This document shows positions 35,669-43,744 of a stretch of 64,000 bases of DNA, piece by piece. Both the position numbers and the translations under genes were made by a program. Below the pieces are notes generated by a model, which was not told the DNA's origin, searched no databases, and saw only the letters and a program-made list of their open reading frames with translations. This DNA comes from Streptomyces cyaneus. GTDB lineage: Bacteria > Actinomycetota > Actinomycetes > Streptomycetales > Streptomycetaceae. Each line of letters begins with the position of its first letter. Positions within the stretch are counted from its first letter, which is position 1. The DNA is taken from positions 310,001 to 374,000 of the forward strand of contig NZ_RQJW01000003.1 in NCBI RefSeq assembly GCF_004028635.1, given 5' to 3'.

Positions 35669-36127
35669 ATGAAGATCACCGAACCGCCCCGCAGTCCCGC
35701 GCGACGCAAGCGCGACCTCCTGGCCCGGCTGGAGAGCGAGTGGGACATCTGGGTGGCCTCGACGGGCGCCGAAGGGCTGCCGTGCCTGGTCCCCCTCTGG
35801 TTCGTGTGGCACGGCGAGGCCCTGTGGCTCTCGACCCGGCCGACCACCCCCACCGGCCGGAATCTGCGGGACCGCCGACGGGCCCGGCTGGCGTTGGGCG
35901 ACACCCAGGATGTCGTGATCGTCGACGGCGACGCGGAGATGTACGGCGCCGACGAGGTGCCGGGATCGGCCGCCGAGGCATTCCTGACCAAGACGGGCTG
36001 GGACCCTCGGGCGGACAGCGCACCGTACGTCTATTTCCGGGTGCGTCCGCGCGCGGTGCAGGTGCGGAACGGGGAGCACGAGATGACGGGTCGGCACCTC
36101 ATGCGTAACGGCGTATGGCTCGTCTGA
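35669..36127 (+). CDS. Pyridoxamine 5'-phosphate oxidase-fold protein
   Basis: A 152-residue split-barrel flavin/F420-binding-type protein (ESEWDIWVASTGAEGLPCLV, PLWFVWHGEALWLST, RNLRDRRRARLALGD). Family members bind FMN, F420 or haem and reduce small molecules. No signal peptide. The cofactor cannot be chosen from sequence alone. It is monocistronic. Confidence 0.85.
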   Translation: MKITEPPRSPARRKRDLLARLESEWDIWVASTGAEGLPCLVPLWFVWHGEALWLSTRPTTPTGRNLRDRRRARLALGDTQDVVIVDGDAEMYGADEVPGSAAEAFLTKTGWDPRADSAPYVYFRVRPRAVQVRNGEHEMTGRHLMRNGVWLV

Positions 36128-36267
36128 GTCCGGCTCGTTCAGCTCGTTCGGCTCCCCTGCCGTACCACCGCCCGACATTCTTTCTGCGCACGGGAGTTAC
36201 CTGGGAGTAATCCCCGGTGGTTTGATGTGCGGCGCCACTCAGGCCCCTTCACCCTCAGGGAGATCCA

Positions 36268-37254
36268 GTGACGCCCTTCGTCTCGCGCCGCACCCCGGGC
36301 GCAGCCGTCCTCACCCTCGCGCTCGCCACCACCGGGCTCGCGGGCGCCGCACCCACCGCGACGGCCGCCGAACAGGCTCCGCCGCTGCGGGTGCTGTCGT
36401 ACAACGTCTTCCTGTTCAGCAAGACCCTGTACCCGAACTGGGGCCAGGACCACCGTGCCGTGGAGATCGCCAAGGCGTCCTTCTTCCGCGGGAACGATGT
36501 CGTGGTGGTGCAGGAGGCCTTCGACAACTCCTCGTCCGACGCGCTGAAGTCCGCGGTGGCAGGCGAGTATCCGTACCAGACGCCGGTGGTGGGGCGGAGC
36601 AAGGACGGCTGGGACGCGACGGGCGGGGCGTACTCGGCGACGACGCCCGAGGACGGCGGGGTCACGATCCTGAGCAAGTGGCCGGTGCTGCGCAAGGAGC
36701 AGTACGTGTTCAAGGACGCGTGCGGGGCGGACTGGTGGTCCAACAAGGGCTTCGCGTACGTGGTGCTGAATGTGAACGGCACGAAGGTGCACGTCGTCGG
36801 CACGCACGCGCAGTCGACCGACGCGGGCTGTGACGCCGGTGAGGCGGCCGCGATGCGCAGCCGGCAGTTCAAGGCGATCGACGCGTTCCTGGACGCCAAG
36901 AGCATCCCCTCGGGTGAACAGGTCCTGGTCGCCGGGGACTTGAACGTCGACTCGCGCACCGCCGAGTACGCCTCGATGCTCGCCGACGGCGGTCTGGTCG
37001 GGGCCGACGCGCGCACCGGGCACCCGTACTCCTTCGACACGCGGGACAACTCCATCGCCCGCGACCGCTACCCCGACGACCCCCGCGAGGACCTGGACTA
37101 CGTCCTGCACCGGGCGGGTCACGCCCGTCCCCCGGTCTGGAAGAACGAGGTCGTCAAGGAGCAGAGCGCGCCCTGGACGGTGTCGAGCTGGGGGACGGAC
37201 TACACGTACACGAACCTCTCCGACCACTATCCGGTGACCGGGTACACGGGCTGA
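36268..37254 (+). CDS. Secreted sphingomyelin phosphodiesterase (neutral sphingomyelinase)
   Basis: A 328-residue exported enzyme of the DNase I/endonuclease-exonuclease-phosphatase fold. A signal peptide ends near residue 34 (TATAA). Active-site motifs are LSYNVFLFS, VVVQEAFDN, GTHAQSTD, GDLNVDS, DLDYVLH and SDHYPVTGY. It would hydrolyse sphingomyelin to ceramide and phosphocholine outside the cell. GTG start with AGGGAG upstream. Monocistronic. Confidence 0.9.
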   Translation: MTPFVSRRTPGAAVLTLALATTGLAGAAPTATAAEQAPPLRVLSYNVFLFSKTLYPNWGQDHRAVEIAKASFFRGNDVVVVQEAFDNSSSDALKSAVAGEYPYQTPVVGRSKDGWDATGGAYSATTPEDGGVTILSKWPVLRKEQYVFKDACGADWWSNKGFAYVVLNVNGTKVHVVGTHAQSTDAGCDAGEAAAMRSRQFKAIDAFLDAKSIPSGEQVLVAGDLNVDSRTAEYASMLADGGLVGADARTGHPYSFDTRDNSIARDRYPDDPREDLDYVLHRAGHARPPVWKNEVVKEQSAPWTVSSWGTDYTYTNLSDHYPVTGYTG

Positions 37255-37281
37255 CCGAGGCCGACGATGCGATGGTCCGGC

Positions 37282-38187
37282 TCAACCGGCTTGTTCTCGC
37301 GCCGCGTTGAGCCGCGCCAGCTCGTCGGCGGTCAGGCGCAGGGCGCCCGCGGCGACGTTCTCGGCCAGGTGGTCGGGGTTGCCGGTGCCGGGGATGGCGA
37401 GGACGTGCGGGCCCTGGTGCAGGGTCCAGGCGATGCGCACCTGGGCGGGGCTGACGCCGTGCGCCCGGGCGACGGCGAGGACCTCGTCGTCGTGGGCTGT
37501 CGTGCCGCCTTCCGCGCCGGCCTTGCCGGCCACGGCATAGAACGGTACGAAGGCGATGCCCTGCTCACCGCAGATGCGCAGGACTTCGTCGTCGACGGGA
37601 TCGAGGCGGTCGACGGCGTACTGGTTCTGGACGGACACGACGGGTGCGATGGCCTGGGCCTCGGCGAGGTGGCGGGGCTCGACGCCGGAGATGCCCAGGT
37701 GGCGGATCAGGCCGGCCTCCCGCAGCTCGGCCAGCGCGCCGAAGTGCTCGGCGATGGAGTCCTGCCGCATACGGCGCAGGTATACGACGTCCAGGTGGTC
37801 GCGGCCGAGCTGGCGCAGGTTCTCCTCTACGTGGCCGCGCAGTTGGTCGGGGCGGGCCGAAGTGCCCCACTCGCCGGAGTAGTCGCGGTAGGGGCCGACC
37901 TTCGTGGCGATGACCAGGTCGTCGGGGTACGGCGCCAGCGCGGTGTTGATGAGTTCGTTGGCCGAGCGGAGCGCGGAGAAGTAGAAGGCGGCGGTGTCGA
38001 TGTGGGTGACGCCGAGCTCAACCGCCTTGTGCAGAACGGCGATCGAGCGCTGCCGGTCGCTCGGCGTGCCGAAGTGGAAGGCGGCGCTGCCCGTCAGCCG
38101 CATCGCGCCGAAGCCGACGCGGCTCACGGACAGGTCGCCCAGTTTCCAGGTGCCCGCGGCGTCCGCGGTGATCGTTTCGGAGGTCAT
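37282..38187 (-). CDS. Aldo/keto reductase with replaced catalytic His
   Basis: A 301-residue reductase. Asp64 and Tyr69 (IDTAAFYF) and Lys96 (ATKVG) are present, but the usual active-site His is Arg138 in DVVYLRRM. This YLRR/NLRR variant occurs in a large subgroup of actinomycete oxidoreductases, some linked to pyridoxal reduction, so the enzyme is probably active. ATG 38187 is chosen over 38205. It is separated from the chitinase gene by 37 bp. Confidence 0.88.
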   Translation of the reverse strand: MTSETITADAAGTWKLGDLSVSRVGFGAMRLTGSAAFHFGTPSDRQRSIAVLHKAVELGVTHIDTAAFYFSALRSANELINTALAPYPDDLVIATKVGPYRDYSGEWGTSARPDQLRGHVEENLRQLGRDHLDVVYLRRMRQDSIAEHFGALAELREAGLIRHLGISGVEPRHLAEAQAIAPVVSVQNQYAVDRLDPVDDEVLRICGEQGIAFVPFYAVAGKAGAEGGTTAHDDEVLAVARAHGVSPAQVRIAWTLHQGPHVLAIPGTGNPDHLAENVAAGALRLTADELARLNAAREQAG

Positions 38188-38224
38188 CGGCGGAGTCTCG
38201 CACACGCCTCGGACACCGGGGGCG

Positions 38225-38935
38225 TCAGCAATACAGGTTGCCGCCCGGAGAGACGCCGAGGATCTGTGTGAAGCGCTGGTAGGCGTTGACGCGGCTCTGC
38301 ACCTGCGCCGGGTTCTTGCCGTCGCACTCCAGGGAGCCGTTGATGGAGCGGATGGTCTGGCCGAAGCCGGCCTGGTTGACCATGGCGTTGTGGGGGGTCA
38401 TGGTGCCGGGGCCGTTCTGGGTGTTCCAGTACCACAGGCCGGTCTTCCAGGCGACGGCCGCCTCGTTCTGCACCCGCCAGGGGTTGCCCAGCAGGTCGAT
38501 GCCGAGGGCGTCGCCCGCCGCCTTGTAGTTGAAGTTCCAGCTGAGCTGGATGGGGCCGCGTCCGTAGTAGGCGGCCTGGCCCGCGGGGCAGCCGTACGGC
38601 TGGCTCCAGTCGCAGTAGTGCGGGTAGTTGGCCTGGTTCTGCTCGACGATGTGGACCAGGCCGCCGGTCTCGTGGTTGACGTTGGCGAGGAAGGCGGCCG
38701 CCTCCTGCTTCTTCACCGTGTCGCTGCCGGTGTTGGCGAAGCCGGGGTAGGCGCTGAGGGCGGCGGTGAGACCGCTGTACGTGTAGAACGAATTCCGGTT
38801 CGGGAACATCTGGTTGAACTGCGACTCGCTCACGACGAAGCCGGCGGCGGAGGCGCTCGGGGCCTGCTGGAACAGCAGCGCGGCGCTTGCGAGGGCGAGT
38901 GAGGACAGCAGTGCGGCTATGCGGCGCCTCGACAC
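38225..38935 (-). CDS. Secreted GH19 chitinase
   Basis: A 236-residue exported chitinase. The signal peptide runs to about residue 31 (SASA-AG). The family 19 catalytic acids are Glu89 in NVNHETGG and Glu98 nine residues on, with YYGRGPIQLSWNFNY downstream. It lacks a carbohydrate-binding module and so resembles ChiG rather than ChiF. GTG 38935 has AAGGAG upstream. Two DasR-like operators lie 140-170 bp before the start, which fits induction by chitin-derived amino sugars. Confidence 0.93.
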   Translation of the reverse strand: MSRRRIAALLSSLALASAALLFQQAPSASAAGFVVSESQFNQMFPNRNSFYTYSGLTAALSAYPGFANTGSDTVKKQEAAAFLANVNHETGGLVHIVEQNQANYPHYCDWSQPYGCPAGQAAYYGRGPIQLSWNFNYKAAGDALGIDLLGNPWRVQNEAAVAWKTGLWYWNTQNGPGTMTPHNAMVNQAGFGQTIRSINGSLECDGKNPAQVQSRVNAYQRFTQILGVSPGGNLYC

Positions 38936-39074
38936 GGGATCAACTCCTTTGCGGAGCACGGCCGCACCCGGACAAGGGCAGGGCGAAGCAGAGCCTTGCG
39001 CGCACGCGCCGACGAGGTCGGCCACGGCGTGGGGGCGGCCGTGGTGGGGGGGTGTGGAGACACACTCAACCGCT

Positions 39075-39106
39075 TTGGTCTGTACCAGTCAATGGTCCGG
39101 ACCAAT
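39075..39106. promoter_or_regulatory. Two adjacent DasR-responsive-element-like palindromes
   Basis: TGGTCTGTACCA at 39076-39087 and TGGTCCGGACCA at 39093-39104 match the dre core TGGTCTAGACCA with two central differences each. The centres are 17 bp apart. They lie upstream of the chitinase gene, and this type of paired repeat is classical for Streptomyces chitinase promoters. Confidence 0.8.
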
Positions 39107-39158
39107 CAACTCGCAAAGTTGGCCGAGAGACGGCCGAGAGAGTTGACGAGGCGCCGGA

Positions 39159-41960
39159 TCACCGCCCCGCTCGGCCCGCGTACGCGCGGACATCGGCGTC
39201 GGGGTCGTCCACTGCGGTGGCCAGTGCCGTACGGGCGTCGTCGTGCGCGGTGTGGCGCAACAGAGCGAGTACGGCTGCCTTGCGCACGTCGGCGTCGGTG
39301 TCCCGCAGCAGTTCGGCGAGGGCGGGCACGCCGTGGTCCGGTGCCGCCCCGCCGAGGGCGGTCGCGACGCCCGCGCGGACCTGCCAGGCCGGGTCGGTGA
39401 GCGCCGCCGTGACGGTGGTGAGGAGGGCGTCAGGGACGCCTAGGACACCCAGGGATTCCAGGGCCGCGGCACGCACCAGGACGTCGGGATCACCGGTCAG
39501 ACGGTGCAGGGCGATCGCCGTGCCTTCGTCCGCCTCGACCAAACGGTCCCGTTCGATGTGCGCGGCCAGGGCGGCGAACCCGCGCGCCACGGCGACCCGT
39601 ACTTCGCGCGCCGCGTCCCCCGCTCCTTCGCAGAGGGCGTCGACGGCGTCCACCGAGACCAGGGCGCGTACGGCGGCCAGGCGCACTTCGACGTCCGGGT
39701 CGGCCAGGTGCCCGGCGAACAGTGCGGCGTCCCCGAGGCGCAAGGCTCGCAGCACGTCCAGGGCCGCGCTGCGGGCCGTCGGGTCCGCCGCCGTCACGGC
39801 GGATACCAGCGGGGCGCGCAACTCCGGCTCCGCCGTGAGGACTTCGGCCAGCTCGCGCAACGAGGCTGCGGCTGCGGCCCGCACCTGTCCGTCGCCGTCG
39901 GTCAGGGCGGAGGCCAGTGCGGGGCCCGTTCCGGGCGGGGCCGTCTCGGTCAGTGCCTTCACGGCAGCGAGACGTACGGCGGCGTCCGGGTCCTTCAGGT
40001 ACGGCTCCAGGGCCTGGAGGTCGGGTTCTTCCTCGGTGAGCACGACGAGTTCGACAAGTCGTTCCCTGGTGGATTCCGAGGCTCCGTGCGCCGAACCAGT
40101 GGACTCGGCCGCGCTGCCCGCCTCCACACCGCCGGGCTCCGCACCGGCCGGTTCCGTGGTGGCCGCCGGCGGTGCCTCCCGGCGCCCGGCCGTGGCCGTC
40201 GGCAGCGGATGCACCTCGCCCAGGTGGCGGGCGGGGCCGCCGGTGGGGGTGAACTCGGGTACGGGGACGAGGTAGGGGTCGACGGGGCGCGCCGTGAACT
40301 CCATCGCCCCGGTCGGGCCCTTGCGCAGGTCGAGGTGGTGCAGCCAGGCCGTGTCGTCCCGCTGGGGGTGGTCGAGGCGCTCGTGGTAGAGGCCCCAGCG
40401 GGACTCGGTGCGGGCGAGGGACGACCGGGCCGCCATCTCCGCGCAGTCGCGAATGAACGTGACCTCGGCGCACCGCATCAGTTCGTGCGCGGTCCGCGCC
40501 CCCATGCCCGCGATCTCGTCCCGCATCCGCTCGAAGTGTTCCAGGGCCAGGGAGAGCCGGGCGCCGCTCTTGGGCGGGGCGACGTAGTCGTTGACGAAGC
40601 GGCGCAGCTTGTACTCGACCTGGGGCTGCGTGGGGCCGTCGGGGTTGCGCAACGGCCGGTAGATCAGCTCGTGCGCCTCGGCGAGTTGGTCGCGCGGCAA
40701 CTCGCCCTCGTACGCCCGGTACTGCGCCGCGTCCTCGCCGGCCAGGTCGCCGAAGACGAACGCCCCGATCATGTAGTTGTGCGGCACGCAGGCCAGGTCG
40801 CCGGCGGCGTACAGGCCCGGCACGGTCGTGCGGGCGTGGTCGTCGACCCGTACCCCCGACGCGGAGTGCCCGCCGCACAGGCCGATCTCGGAGATGTGCA
40901 TCTCCACGTCGTGGGTGCGGTAGTCGTGGCCGCGACCGGAGTGGAAGGTGCCACGGGTGGGGCGCTCGGTGGAGTGCAGGATGGACTCCAGGGCAGAGAG
41001 GGACTCCTCGGGCAGATGGCTGAGCTTGAGGTAGACCGGGCCGCGGTCGGAGGCGACCTCGGCGGCGAACTCCGCCATCATCTGCCCGGACCAGTAGTCG
41101 GAGTCGACGAACCGCTGCCCGTGCCGGTTGACCTGGTAGCCGCCGAACGGATTGGCGACGTAGGCGCAGGCCGGGCCGTTGTAGTCCTTGATGAGCGGGT
41201 TGATCTGGAAGCACTCGATGCCGGTGAGTTCGGCACCCGCGTGGTACGCCATCGCGTAGCCGTCGCCCGCGTTGGTGGGGTTCTCGTACGTTCCGTACAG
41301 ATAACCGCTCGCGGGGAGCCCCAGTCGGCCGCAGGCACCGGTCGCCAGGATCACTGCGCCCGCGCGAACGGCGACGAAGGCCCCAGTGCGGGTGTGGAAG
41401 GCGGCGGCGCCGACCGCCCTGCCGCCCGCGGTCAGGACCCGCACCGGCATCAGACGGTTCTCGATGCGGATCCGCTCGCGCATCTCCCGCCTGCGCAACT
41501 GCCGGTAGAGGACCTTCTTGACGTCCTTGCCCTCGGGCATCGGCAGCACGTACGAGCCCGAGCGGTGCACCTGGCGGACCGCGTACTCGCCGTGCTCGTC
41601 CTTCTCGAACTTCACCCCGTACGACTCCAGGCGCTGCACCATGCCGAAGCCCCGGACGGCCGTCTGACGAACCGTCGACTGGTCGACGATGCCGTCGTTG
41701 GCGCGGGTGATCTCGGCGACGTAGTCGTCGGGCTCGGCGCGGCCGGGGATGACGGCGTTGTTGACACCGTCCATGCCCATGGCGAGCGCCCCGGAGTGCC
41801 GTACGTGGGCCTTCTCCAGCAGCAGCACGGAGGCACCGCGCTCGGCGGCGGTCAGCGCCGCCATGGTGCCGGCGGTGCCGCCGCCGATCACCAGGACGTC
41901 GCAGCTCAGCTCCTCGGCCGAGTCGGGGTCGGGGATCTCCGTCAGGAGCGCGGGGGTCAT
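39159..41960 (-). CDS. AprA/fumarate-reductase-like flavoprotein fused to HEAT repeats
   Basis: A 933-residue protein. Residues 20-50 hold the FAD motif VLVIGGGTAGTMAALTAAERG. HSGALAMGMDGVN, ILATGACGRLGLPASGYLYGT, NPFGGYQVN and GLYAAGDLACV follow in the order seen in fumarate reductase and adenylylsulfate reductase alpha subunits. A Pro/Ala linker at about 590-632 leads to roughly eight HEAT repeats (units such as DPDAAVRLAAVKAL) filling 633-933. The ferredoxin encoded in the same operon would be its electron partner. The reaction is unknown; sulfite/APS chemistry or reduction of an unsaturated acid are possibilities. It ends the operon behind a 147 bp repeat-filled gap. Confidence 0.88.
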   Translation of the reverse strand: MTPALLTEIPDPDSAEELSCDVLVIGGGTAGTMAALTAAERGASVLLLEKAHVRHSGALAMGMDGVNNAVIPGRAEPDDYVAEITRANDGIVDQSTVRQTAVRGFGMVQRLESYGVKFEKDEHGEYAVRQVHRSGSYVLPMPEGKDVKKVLYRQLRRREMRERIRIENRLMPVRVLTAGGRAVGAAAFHTRTGAFVAVRAGAVILATGACGRLGLPASGYLYGTYENPTNAGDGYAMAYHAGAELTGIECFQINPLIKDYNGPACAYVANPFGGYQVNRHGQRFVDSDYWSGQMMAEFAAEVASDRGPVYLKLSHLPEESLSALESILHSTERPTRGTFHSGRGHDYRTHDVEMHISEIGLCGGHSASGVRVDDHARTTVPGLYAAGDLACVPHNYMIGAFVFGDLAGEDAAQYRAYEGELPRDQLAEAHELIYRPLRNPDGPTQPQVEYKLRRFVNDYVAPPKSGARLSLALEHFERMRDEIAGMGARTAHELMRCAEVTFIRDCAEMAARSSLARTESRWGLYHERLDHPQRDDTAWLHHLDLRKGPTGAMEFTARPVDPYLVPVPEFTPTGGPARHLGEVHPLPTATAGRREAPPAATTEPAGAEPGGVEAGSAAESTGSAHGASESTRERLVELVVLTEEEPDLQALEPYLKDPDAAVRLAAVKALTETAPPGTGPALASALTDGDGQVRAAAAASLRELAEVLTAEPELRAPLVSAVTAADPTARSAALDVLRALRLGDAALFAGHLADPDVEVRLAAVRALVSVDAVDALCEGAGDAAREVRVAVARGFAALAAHIERDRLVEADEGTAIALHRLTGDPDVLVRAAALESLGVLGVPDALLTTVTAALTDPAWQVRAGVATALGGAAPDHGVPALAELLRDTDADVRKAAVLALLRHTAHDDARTALATAVDDPDADVRAYAGRAGR

Positions 41961-42005
41961 GGCGGGGGTGCCTTTCAGGGCGGGCGGGGGCGGCCGAGGG
42001 GGGCT

Positions 42006-42131
42006 TCCAGGGTGTAGGGAGCCGGAGGGCCTCAGGGCGTAGAGGCCGGAGGACTCTCAGGGCGTAGGGCCCGGAGGACTCTCAGGACGTACAGGCCTGG
42101 AGCACCCTCAGGACGTACGGGGGCCGAGGGA
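42006..42131. repeat. Five degenerate 25 bp tandem repeats
   Basis: Units start at 42006, 42031, 42056, 42081 and 42107, giving periods of 25, 25, 25 and 26. The core is CTCAGGGCGTAGNGCCCGGAG. The last unit contains the stop codon of the ABC ATPase gene, and the array fills the gap to the flavoprotein gene. Confidence 0.85.
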
Positions 42132-42902
42132 TTCGAGGATGTCGTGGCGCAGGGCGACGGTCGCGGGGTCGGCTCGGGCGTCGCGTTCGCGGGGGCGCGG
42201 CACCGTTCGGATACCGGTGAGGGCGCCCGCGCCGAGCAGGGCGACCCGGTCGCCGAGGAACAGTGCCTCGTCCACGTCGTGGGTGACGAAGACGACGGTG
42301 GCGCCGGTCCCGCGCAACACCTCCACCAGCAACTGCTGCATGCCGGCCCGGGTCTGGGCGTCCAGGGCGCCGAACGGCTCGTCCATCAGGACGGCCCGGG
42401 GCTGCCCGGCGAGGGCGCGGGCGAGCTGGACCCGCTGTCGCTGACCTCCGGAGAGGCGGTGCGGCAACTGGCGCTCCAGTCCGGCCAGTCCGACCCGTTC
42501 CAGCCACTGCTCGGCCGTGGCCCTGCGCTCGGCGCGGCCCAGTCCCCTGATGGCCAGCGGCAGTTCGACGTTGGCGCGGGCCGTGCGCCACGGCAGCAGC
42601 GCGTCCTCCTGGAAGACCAGCGCCCGGTCCGCGCCGGGGCCCGTGAGGGGCCGCCCGTCCTGGGTGACCTGTCCGGCGAGCGCGGGCAGCAGCCCGGCCA
42701 GTGTCCGCAGCAGGGTCGACTTCCCGCACCCGGAGGGGCCGACGACGGTCAGGATCTCGCCGGGGGCGGCTTCGAGATCCACCCCGTGCAGTACGGCGGC
42801 ACCGGGCCGTCCGAGTTCCGCGTCGGTGAGGCCGATCCGTGCACCGGGCGTGGGCAGGTCGGTCCGCGAGGCGGTGGTGGAGATGTCCGTTTCGGTGCTC
42901 AT
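42108..42902 (-). CDS. ABC transporter ATP-binding protein, SsuB/TauB/NrtD type
   Basis: A 264-residue ATPase with Walker A VGPSGCGKST, the Q-loop FQEDALLPW typical of sulfonate/nitrate/taurine importers, signature LSGGQRQR and Walker B AVLMDEPFGALD. It powers the adjacent permease. Its ATG overlaps the permease stop by 4 bp (ATGA). The final codons lie in the last unit of a 25 bp repeat array. Confidence 0.93.
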   Translation of the reverse strand: MSTETDISTTASRTDLPTPGARIGLTDAELGRPGAAVLHGVDLEAAPGEILTVVGPSGCGKSTLLRTLAGLLPALAGQVTQDGRPLTGPGADRALVFQEDALLPWRTARANVELPLAIRGLGRAERRATAEQWLERVGLAGLERQLPHRLSGGQRQRVQLARALAGQPRAVLMDEPFGALDAQTRAGMQQLLVEVLRGTGATVVFVTHDVDEALFLGDRVALLGAGALTGIRTVPRPRERDARADPATVALRHDILESLGPRTS

Positions 42903-43744
42903 GACGTGGCACTCCCCTCGCGCCGCGGCAGCCAGTGCGTCAGCCGGCGGCCCAGGAGCTCCACCACGGTGGAGGTGAGCCAGCCCAGCAGGCCGATGCT
43001 GACGATTCCGGTGAAGACGCCCGCATAGTCGATGACGGTGTAGTCCTGCCACGTGCGGTAGCCGATCCCGTACTCGCCGGAGATCATCTCCGCGGAGATC
43101 ACACAGATCCACGAGACGCCGATTCCGACCGACAGCCCGCCGAAGATCCCGGGCAGCGCGCCGGGCAGCACCACGGAGGCGAGCACCCGCCACCGTCCGC
43201 CGCCCATGGTGAGCACCGCCTCCTCCCACACCGGCGCCAGTGCGCGCACCGCGTGCCGGGTGGCGACCAGGACCGGGAAAAAGGCGGCGGTGAAGGTGAT
43301 GAAGACGATGCCCTGCTCGTTGCTGGGGAAGAGCAGGATCGCCACCGGCACCAGCGCGATGGCCGGGACGGGCCGCAGCACCTCCAGCACCGGCCCGATC
43401 AGATCGGCGGCCCAGCGGGAGCGGCCGACAGCCACGCCCGCCGCGACGCCGAGCACCGCGGCGAGCAGGAAGCCGGTGACGATCCTGCGCAGACTGTCGG
43501 TCACGTCCTGCCAGTACGCGCCGTCACCGAGTCGCTGCCCGAACTCCCGGGCCACGTCGGCGACGGACGGGAACTGGTCGAAACGCAGCCACAGTTGGAT
43601 GTCGAGCGTGGTGAGCAGCTGCCACAGCCCGAGCGCCGCGAGCAGCGACAGGGCGCGCACGACGGGCCGGAGGCGGGCCGTGCGCCGAGCGGGTGCCGGC
43701 CCCGCGGGCGCCTCCATGGCCGCCGGGGCGGTCACCGTGGTCAT
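42899..43744 (-). CDS. ABC transporter permease, SsuC/TauC type
   Basis: A 281-residue permease with about six membrane helices and the EAA-type loop (EEAVLTMGGGRWRVLASVVLPGA shortened here: EEAVLTMGGG followed by VLPGALPGI). It belongs to the importers for nitrate, sulfonates and taurine. It overlaps the binding-protein gene by 4 bp and the ATPase gene by 4 bp, so the three are translationally coupled. Confidence 0.93.
   Translation of the reverse strand: MTTVTAPAAMEAPAGPAPARRTARLRPVVRALSLLAALGLWQLLTTLDIQLWLRFDQFPSVADVAREFGQRLGDGAYWQDVTDSLRRIVTGFLLAAVLGVAAGVAVGRSRWAADLIGPVLEVLRPVPAIALVPVAILLFPSNEQGIVFITFTAAFFPVLVATRHAVRALAPVWEEAVLTMGGGRWRVLASVVLPGALPGIFGGLSVGIGVSWICVISAEMISGEYGIGYRTWQDYTVIDYAGVFTGIVSIGLLGWLTSTVVELLGRRLTHWLPRREGSATS

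Noticed and set aside
37282..38187. Aldo/keto reductase considered a dead enzyme because His is replaced by Arg
   Set aside because: The YLRR/NLRR form is widespread in a conserved subgroup, so loss of function is not supported.
39504..42017. 837-codon open frame on the plus strand across the flavoprotein gene
   Set aside because: It is antisense to a protein with clear FAD motifs and HEAT repeats; long mirror frames are usual in DNA of this GC content, and the translation has no recognisable motifs.
42006..42131. CRISPR array
   Set aside because: Units are directly adjacent with no unique spacers and there are no cas genes.
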